Origin: an uncultured Verrucomicrobiae bacterium
Lineage (GTDB): Bacteria > Verrucomicrobiota > Verrucomicrobiia > JADLBR01 > CALLMV01
Length of the DNA: 64,000 bases
NCBI GenBank assembly: GCA_938005615.1
Contig: CALLMV010000014.1
Coordinates: 62,001 to 126,000, forward strand
Direction of reading: 5' to 3'
Below, piece after piece: positions 58,786-64,000 of this stretch. The first letter of the stretch is position 1. Each line of letters begins with the position of its first letter. Below the pieces are notes generated by a model. The model saw nothing but the letters and a program-made list of their open reading frames with translations. It ran no database searches and was not told the DNA's origin. A program made the position numbers and the translations under genes.

Positions 58786-61206
58786 TTAATTAAATATCAG
58801 ATGTTCGCGCTCTATCCTTTGTCTGCGCTGCCTCCAGAATTCACTCTCTGGTAGTATTGTTTGCTCTGCCAACCTGTAGAGCGAGACTGCTTCAGACCAT
58901 GCCTGGCGCCTCTCCATGAGACCTCCCGCCTCCAGTACAGCTCGGCCAAACCAATAAAGCTCCCCGCCTACGCCTAACTGATCGGCGCCAGGGAAGCGTC
59001 TGTAGATAACATCCAAAAAACTTTTTTCGGCATCTGCGGATCTCCCCATCTTGTTCTGAAGAAGGCCCGCTTGAATCAAAGCTCTCTGAGATAAGTCTGC
59101 GGGTACTTTTGATATGGCCAAAGCGTCTTTTAACATCTGCAGAAGTTCTTCATCAGTACCAAAGCCGTGTTCTACAATAAGTAGCACAGCAGTCAGGCGC
59201 GAAGCGGCTGAACACAACTGCTGGTCCATCCACAAAGAACGCAAAATTTCTGACGCCTGCTGCCTTTCCTTTGGATCATCCTTGCCGGAGAGAATACGCG
59301 CAAGTTCCACACGTGCGATGCACAGAAATTCAGGTGACACTTCGTTTGCATAAATAGACAAAATCTCGCTGAGATATCGCTGAGACTCTGCTAGAAGGCT
59401 CAACCGTTGAAGCGCGAGTGCCGAATAAAATTTAGACAGTGCGGCGATTCTTTTGGAGGGCTTCTCGTTGATAAGAAGTCGCCAGTTCTCCAGAGCTGCT
59501 GTATAGCGACCCTCATTCCAGTGCAACTCAGCTAGTCTCCAACGGGATTGCATGCGAACGCTGACTTCATCGGAATCAGACGCCAACCGCTCAAAAGTCC
59601 TCAAAATCTGATTGGTCGCCGAAGGACCCGAGGCGAGCTCCACTTCCGCATGAAGATAACTCCAAAGATCACCCCGTTGTGAATCTTCCTCAGCCGACAA
59701 AATTTCTGAAGCCAGTGCGATGTGTCCAAATAGAAGTGCCTCTTTAACTAAAGTGTATAAGACCCTGATGTTACTGGAAAAATGCTCTTGATAAAACTGC
59801 CGAACTTTATCCTTGTCACCCACACGGGCAGCCTGAACTGCAACCAGCAAACGCAATAGCAACAACCCAGGCCCCTCTGGCAAATTTTCAAGCATCGCCT
59901 CTTCCGCAACTGCACCCCCTCCTGAAATCTTAATCGCAGCTCGTAACAGAGGAAAACTAGCGTCAGCAAGATACTGCCCTAACTTTGAAGCCAGTTCCGT
60001 ATCAATCTCCTGTCCATTGAGAAAGTGCAAGCTGACATCCCAGAAATACCAAAGCGGCTCTGCTTGCGCACGCTCACGGCACAAACGCGATATCTCCTCG
60101 GCGGCTTCCAAGTCTCCCAAGATGCTTAATAGCGCATTAAGTAAAAACGTCTCCTTTAACTCTTGCGATTTAACCACCGTTGCCGCCGCGACTATTCGAC
60201 GCGCCGCACCCCTCACATCCCTCCTTGTTAACTGATCTTCCCAGATAACTTGCTCCAGCGCCAACCGCAGATCTGGCCTTTGTTCGGGAAATATCTTCTC
60301 CGCTCGAAACGCTTCTTGCGAGACAGAACTCTCAGGAGCCTGAATACATGACCAAGCCAACTTGCCAAATTCCCTAACCTCCGCAGGAGACAGAGATAGC
60401 CGCAGTCCAGACAGTGCCATCTCGAATGCCTCAGCTAATCTTCCTTGGTTAAATTCATGCCGCGATAAGAGGCTTGCCGCCCGCAGCCTTACTGATCTTG
60501 GTTGCGTTATATCTTTCAATAGACTCGATACCCAAGTCTGCTCATCGTCTGACAAAACAAAAGGAGCCGAAGCTCCCAGCAGCAGCAGACGCGCCAGTGT
60601 GCGATTTTCCGGAGAGCCCGCAGCAGATATTTGCCGTATCCTTGGTATGATTTCTGACTGTTCTGTACTTTCGGCAGTCTCAAACATTATCAACTCGAGC
60701 CATTCTATAGCATTTTCACTACGAAGACTTTGCCGAAGACTGGAAAGACCATCCCTCAAAATACTCTGGTTTGAAGCACCCTTTGCCAATACAGCGCACA
60801 ACAAAAGCTCGTCTGGGCAATCAGTATCACACAAAGCCAATAAACCATCGAAAATTCTCGCGGCTGTATCAGCCATTCCATTCTCAAGAAGCAACCTCGC
60901 AACATCAAACAACACATTTCGATCCGCGGAATTCACGTCGTTGAAGCGTACCGCGCTAATGACTTCCTCTGCTTCCAAAGGCCGGCCCTGCCCCAACAAA
61001 GCGCGCGCACGCAAGATATCGCGTAACGACTCAACTTCCGGCTCCCCTTGAATATCTGCTAGGCGTTTAAGTGCATCTTCGTAAAAGCCCAGCAATACCG
61101 CTCGACGTGCAAATTCCAATTCTCCTGATTCCAATCCAAAACACATCAAGTTCGCACTGAGTAGTACTGATGCGCTAAGACACGTGCGTATTACCTTATT
61201 AAACAT
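58786..61206 (-). CDS. large unknown secreted alpha-solenoid (TPR-like) protein
   Basis: 806 residues from the ATG at 61206, with a signal peptide (KVIRTCLSASVLLSANLMCFG). The body is a run of helical pairs with recurring patterns such as LLENGMADTAARIFDGLL, ALASEILSAEEDS and KMGRSADAEKSFLDVI. The layout suggests a TPR/solenoid scaffold in the periplasm with no catalytic motif. The in-frame TTG at 61212 is an alternative. It begins 6 bases after the stop of the small zinc-ribbon protein, so the two are probably co-transcribed. Confidence 0.72.
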   Translation of the reverse strand: MFNKVIRTCLSASVLLSANLMCFGLESGELEFARRAVLLGFYEDALKRLADIQGEPEVESLRDILRARALLGQGRPLEAEEVISAVRFNDVNSADRNVLFDVARLLLENGMADTAARIFDGLLALCDTDCPDELLLCAVLAKGASNQSILRDGLSSLRQSLRSENAIEWLELIMFETAESTEQSEIIPRIRQISAAGSPENRTLARLLLLGASAPFVLSDDEQTWVSSLLKDITQPRSVRLRAASLLSRHEFNQGRLAEAFEMALSGLRLSLSPAEVREFGKLAWSCIQAPESSVSQEAFRAEKIFPEQRPDLRLALEQVIWEDQLTRRDVRGAARRIVAAATVVKSQELKETFLLNALLSILGDLEAAEEISRLCRERAQAEPLWYFWDVSLHFLNGQEIDTELASKLGQYLADASFPLLRAAIKISGGGAVAEEAMLENLPEGPGLLLLRLLVAVQAARVGDKDKVRQFYQEHFSSNIRVLYTLVKEALLFGHIALASEILSAEEDSQRGDLWSYLHAEVELASGPSATNQILRTFERLASDSDEVSVRMQSRWRLAELHWNEGRYTAALENWRLLINEKPSKRIAALSKFYSALALQRLSLLAESQRYLSEILSIYANEVSPEFLCIARVELARILSGKDDPKERQQASEILRSLWMDQQLCSAASRLTAVLLIVEHGFGTDEELLQMLKDALAISKVPADLSQRALIQAGLLQNKMGRSADAEKSFLDVIYRRFPGADQLGVGGELYWFGRAVLEAGGLMERRQAWSEAVSLYRLAEQTILPESEFWRQRRQRIEREHLIFN

Positions 61207-61212
61207 CTTCAA

Positions 61213-61404
61213 TCATATTATCTTGGTCTTGCCAACCTTGCCAGGCAATCTCCCAAATGCCCGTGGCTTGCAAAGCAAGTCTGGGAAAGCAGCCACACGA
61301 GCGCATTTCCGGCAAAAAAATCGAGGCGGGTTCACCAACTCCAGCAGTTCATCTCGTTTCTCATCAATTTCGTTTTTATTCCAATCACACAAAGTTTTCT
61401 GCAT
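61213..61404 (-). CDS. small zinc-ribbon-like protein, 63 residues
   Basis: MQKTLCDWNKNEIDEKRDEL then LVNPPRFFCRKCARVAAFPDLLCKPRAF: a CxxC pair and a third Cys in a basic context suggest a small zinc-binding protein. Similar short proteins with CxxCGRxA...LCKP patterns occur in Verrucomicrobia and Planctomycetes as I recall; this needs a search. It is immediately upstream of the 806-residue solenoid protein. Confidence 0.55.
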   Translation of the reverse strand: MQKTLCDWNKNEIDEKRDELLELVNPPRFFCRKCARVAAFPDLLCKPRAFGRLPGKVGKTKII

Positions 61405-61496
61405 AATTAGAACACTGCCTCGCAGAGCTAATTCCTCAAGCTGCTTTGCTTTGGTATAGGTAACTACTCTGAGAGAAAGCCTGCTTAACTATAGAA

Positions 61497-61570
61497 TGGC
61501 TGCCCGACATGGACTCGAACCATGCCTAAAAGCTCCAAAGGCTTCTGTGCTACCACTACACCATCGGGCA
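61497..61570 (-). tRNA. tRNA-Gln(UUG)
   Basis: 74 bases with the 3' CCA encoded. Acceptor TGCCCGA / TCGGGCA, anticodon stem GAAGC / GCTTT with loop CTTTGGA giving anticodon TTG, and T arm CATGGTTCGAGTCCATG. On the plus strand the gene is followed by menD/tadB sequences; no other tRNA is adjacent. Confidence 0.95.
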
Positions 61571-61664
61571 AACAAAGGCTAATCATTCTTTCTGTCACCT
61601 GTTTTGTCAAGTTCCACCGGGTTGTGAGAGAATGTTGAGACACACTCCTTGCGGTGAAATTTTA

Positions 61665-62642
61665 TCAAATGTCAATCGTAACGATCTTCTTAATCGAAAC
61701 AGCACCGAGTATCTGCAACACAATCGCACCCAAGAGTAGGAAGCGACCTGTCTCCGTCGTCCAAAGCATCGATATGTATCCAGGATTCATCCCGTAGAGC
61801 ACGATTCCCAACACAAATGGGAGTGCTCCCACCAGCGTACCAGAAAGTATGCCCTGGGCAGTAAGCACACGGATCTGCCCTTGCAACTTCACACGTTCGC
61901 GAATGGTCTCAGCCACTTTTTCCATCACCTCCGCGAGGTTGCCACCTACGCTTTTTTGGATAATGAATGCGGTCGTTGTTATCTCCAAATCCTTGCTAGG
62001 CACACGGTGCGCAAGATTTTCGAATGCCGTCTCAATCGGCAGCCCGAGATTCGTCTCCTGCAGCAGCAGAGCAAATTCACTCTTGATGGGTTCGGGTGAC
62101 TCCCGAGATGCATGGTCGATCCCTTGCAGGAAGGATTGTCCTGACCTTAAGGCATTCACAAGCAAAGTCAGAAATTCTGCCAATTGGATATTAAACAAAT
62201 TGATTCGGGACTTTCGTCGCATATTCAAAAACATCCCAGGAAGCAATAATCCCGCAGTCGCAAAAACCACCCCCATGAGCAGTTGATCAAAGATAAAAAC
62301 AGTTACTGCAAAAGGAGCCACTACCAAAATCAACCTCAACAAAATCCACTCGGAAGCCCTCATGGGTACATCGCTTTGTGCGAGTGAGCGCTCGATTCTC
62401 TCCAAAAAGGAGATGCCCGTCACCTTGCCTATAAGTTGTTTGAAATCCACACGGTGTTTGAGTTCTTCTTTGTGGATTGCCTTGGCCCATTCGGGCAAAG
62501 GCGCGTTTTTATCCGACTCTCGCTTAAGTTGGGCTAGGCGGCGTTTGACCGCATCATCTCCTCCTGTAGTAACAGTATGAAGTGCTATGAGAAAAAAAAT
62601 AATGGCACCAAAGAACGTCAAAAAAATGAGCCATTCAGTCAT
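61665..62642 (-). CDS. tadB: TadB-like type II secretion/Flp pilus inner-membrane protein
   Basis: About 325 residues from the ATG at 62642, with the T2SS F domain in the middle: FLTLLVNALRSGQSFLQGID, EFALLLQETNLGLPIETAFENLA and FIIQKSVGGNLAEVMEKVAETIRERV, plus membrane helices at both ends. In Tad systems TadB partners with TadA ATPase and TadC. Neither is beside it here. The gene is 34 bases after the menD stop. It could be a paralogue of the F protein in a type II or type IV pilus machine. Confidence 0.8.
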   Translation of the reverse strand: MTEWLIFLTFFGAIIFFLIALHTVTTGGDDAVKRRLAQLKRESDKNAPLPEWAKAIHKEELKHRVDFKQLIGKVTGISFLERIERSLAQSDVPMRASEWILLRLILVVAPFAVTVFIFDQLLMGVVFATAGLLLPGMFLNMRRKSRINLFNIQLAEFLTLLVNALRSGQSFLQGIDHASRESPEPIKSEFALLLQETNLGLPIETAFENLAHRVPSKDLEITTTAFIIQKSVGGNLAEVMEKVAETIRERVKLQGQIRVLTAQGILSGTLVGALPFVLGIVLYGMNPGYISMLWTTETGRFLLLGAIVLQILGAVSIKKIVTIDI

Positions 62643-62676
62643 ATCTGCTAGCTGCACAGCCCATGCCAAGTCCCTC

Positions 62677-64000
62677 TCACTCCGCTGTTCGCAATTCAAT
62701 TACTACGTGCTTGGGAGAGTGCAGTTGGGTCGATAATATATCACGAGCTGTTCCCACATTCGTGGCGGAGTAATAATCCAAACCAAACAATCGGCTCGCG
62801 TCGGAAAAATCCTCCATTTTCAATCCGATAAACAAGTTCTTGTTTTTGGTGCGCGAAGTGTGCCCCAGTTTTTCAAAGATCTTCCCGCCTCCGTTGTTTA
62901 TTATCACTAACTTCAAGGGATGCTTTTCCGCACTCACTTGCTTGAGAAGACCCAAGGAGTTTAAGTCATGCAGAGTTGCTTGGTCGCCAATCACGGCGAC
63001 TGTGACTCCGCTGCTGTCAAGGGCTATGCCAATGGCTGTCGCGATATTCCCATCTATGCCACTGACTCCTCGATTGGCAAAAATCTCATCTGCACAGCCA
63101 AAACCGGTCCAATGTTGATCGAAATCACGTATCACCAAACTATTTCCGATAAATAAGTTCCCACCCGCAGGAAAATTCGCCTCCAACAGATTTACTACCA
63201 AAGGCCCGCTGAGCCGAGTATCATCCTCCGGCAGTTGCCATCTAGGGGCCTCAAGCTTAGAGGAAATTGTTAAGTCATAAAACGAGCGCAAAAGCCCCGT
63301 TTCCAGACATGTGATTTTCTGATGAAAGACATTTTCCCGACGTCTGCCACCGCTGATCCGCAAGACTTCGCAGTCCTCAAAAATCCTCTCTAGCTTCTCA
63401 TTCACCAGTCGCCCGCCGAATCTCAAGACCAAACCGCTTTTCGCAGCCTTCTTGAGCGCGGTTTCATCAGCGGTATGTGCAAAGCGCCCACGCAGGCCGG
63501 AGCATATATCCAAGTACACAGGCTTTTGCAGTGAGTAAATGAGTGATGACATCGCGGCCATCTCGCCTTGGCTTGCTACCGCCCCACACACAACCAGCGA
63601 CACGCGATCACGCCAGTGATTATCTTCTAGGTAATTTATCAAGCTGTTTAACTCAGAGCTCTCCAAAAGCTCGTAGCGCACGTAAGATTTTGGCAATATA
63701 TCCAGAGGCTTAAAGTCATCCATGTTGTCGCACAGCAACGGATCAACTAACCGCACATTTAGGTGCACAGCACCGCCGCCTGTGCGCACACAGCACATCA
63801 CGGCTTCAGCAACTGTCGTAAAGAGCGCCTGCTCCGAAAAACTGCAACTCCAAGGAGGAATGTCAAAAAACCATTCGCAATAATCACGAATTAGCCGTGT
63901 TTGATCGCAGGTTTGATTTGCTCCACAGTCAATCATTTCCATTGGCCGATCGGCGGTGATCAACAACAAGGGAATTTGTGCCTGCTTTGCCTCGACCACC
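62677..64000 (-). CDS. menD: 2-succinyl-5-enolpyruvyl-6-hydroxy-3-cyclohexene-1-carboxylate synthase, MenD (5' end outside window)
   Basis: MenD is the ThDP enzyme of menaquinone synthesis. The visible 440 residues include LLLITADRPMEMIDCGANQT, NRGVSGIDGNIATAIG (ThDP) and VIINNGGGKIFEKLGH, matching the central and C-terminal domains. The start lies beyond the window. Menaquinone would be the acceptor for nuoEF and isoprenoid tail synthesis would draw on dxr. It is followed by tadB on the same strand. Confidence 0.94.
   Translation of the reverse strand, partial: VVEAKQAQIPLLLITADRPMEMIDCGANQTCDQTRLIRDYCEWFFDIPPWSCSFSEQALFTTVAEAVMCCVRTGGGAVHLNVRLVDPLLCDNMDDFKPLDILPKSYVRYELLESSELNSLINYLEDNHWRDRVSLVVCGAVASQGEMAAMSSLIYSLQKPVYLDICSGLRGRFAHTADETALKKAAKSGLVLRFGGRLVNEKLERIFEDCEVLRISGGRRRENVFHQKITCLETGLLRSFYDLTISSKLEAPRWQLPEDDTRLSGPLVVNLLEANFPAGGNLFIGNSLVIRDFDQHWTGFGCADEIFANRGVSGIDGNIATAIGIALDSSGVTVAVIGDQATLHDLNSLGLLKQVSAEKHPLKLVIINNGGGKIFEKLGHTSRTKNKNLFIGLKMEDFSDASRLFGLDYYSATNVGTARDILSTQLHSPKHVVIELRTAE

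Noticed and set aside
1-64000. CRISPR arrays, insertion sequences, prophage or replication origin
   Set aside because: No regularly spaced repeats, transposase motifs, integrase or DnaA-box cluster noticed by eye.

Overview
The window looks like a chromosomal segment of a Gram-negative bacterium of the PVC group, most likely a verrucomicrobium. This is inference from the gene set. It combines lipid A (lpxI) and menaquinone (menD) synthesis genes, pseudopilins of the H-X9-DG type, an orphan PEP-CTERM protein, an NamZ (DUF1343) muramidase and several TTG/GTG starts. Most of it is housekeeping sequence in short operons on both strands. I see no insertion sequence, prophage, CRISPR array or replication origin.

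Layout. 0-4.6 kb: namZ, a RelE-like protein and a partial lpxI on the minus strand, then a low-molecular-weight phosphatase and exodeoxyribonuclease III on the plus strand and a small CDF transporter. 4.7-11.2 kb: a GT4/GT11 glycosyltransferase pair, deoC, uvrC and pgk. 11.2-14.8 kb: an AT-rich FkbM methyltransferase broken at a nine-G tract, then a tightly coupled methyltransferase / FAD oxidoreductase / type III polyketide synthase operon. 14.8-23.6 kb: nuoEF, a pseudopilin coupled to a degenerate 5'-nucleotidase-like lipoprotein, trmB, a DegP/Q-type protease and mutL. 23.7-27.9 kb: a TPR lipoprotein with a sugar-type ABC importer lacking its ATPase. 28-32.3 kb: a phytoene/squalene synthase and a run of secreted or membrane accessory proteins. 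32.3-36.7 kb: ruvC, hisA, hemW, the PEP-CTERM protein and a DUF1275 protein. 37-45.8 kb: tsaD, purC, mgtE, a second pseudopilin with two membrane proteins, dxr, a PfkB kinase and a YmdB-type phosphoesterase. 45.8-47.6 kb: a decayed isomerase/dehydrogenase pair. 47.7-56.1 kb: tRNA-Ser, nrdR and its partner, DUF502, a large membrane protein, a sigma-54 activator with an unusual receiver, hisS and an HU-like protein. 56.2-64 kb: a large secreted-protein pseudogene, a cyclophilin, an 806-residue helical-repeat protein, tRNA-Gln, an orphan tadB and a partial menD.

The most notable points are the probable phase-variable FkbM gene, the type III PKS operon, the pseudo-receiver sigma-54 activator, the metallophosphatase lacking its metal ligands, and the number of genes broken by one or a few small lesions. 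Base skew (G against C on the plus strand) also changes sign between blocks independently of gene direction, which could reflect inversions. Every functional call is from motif recognition by eye; no database search was run.
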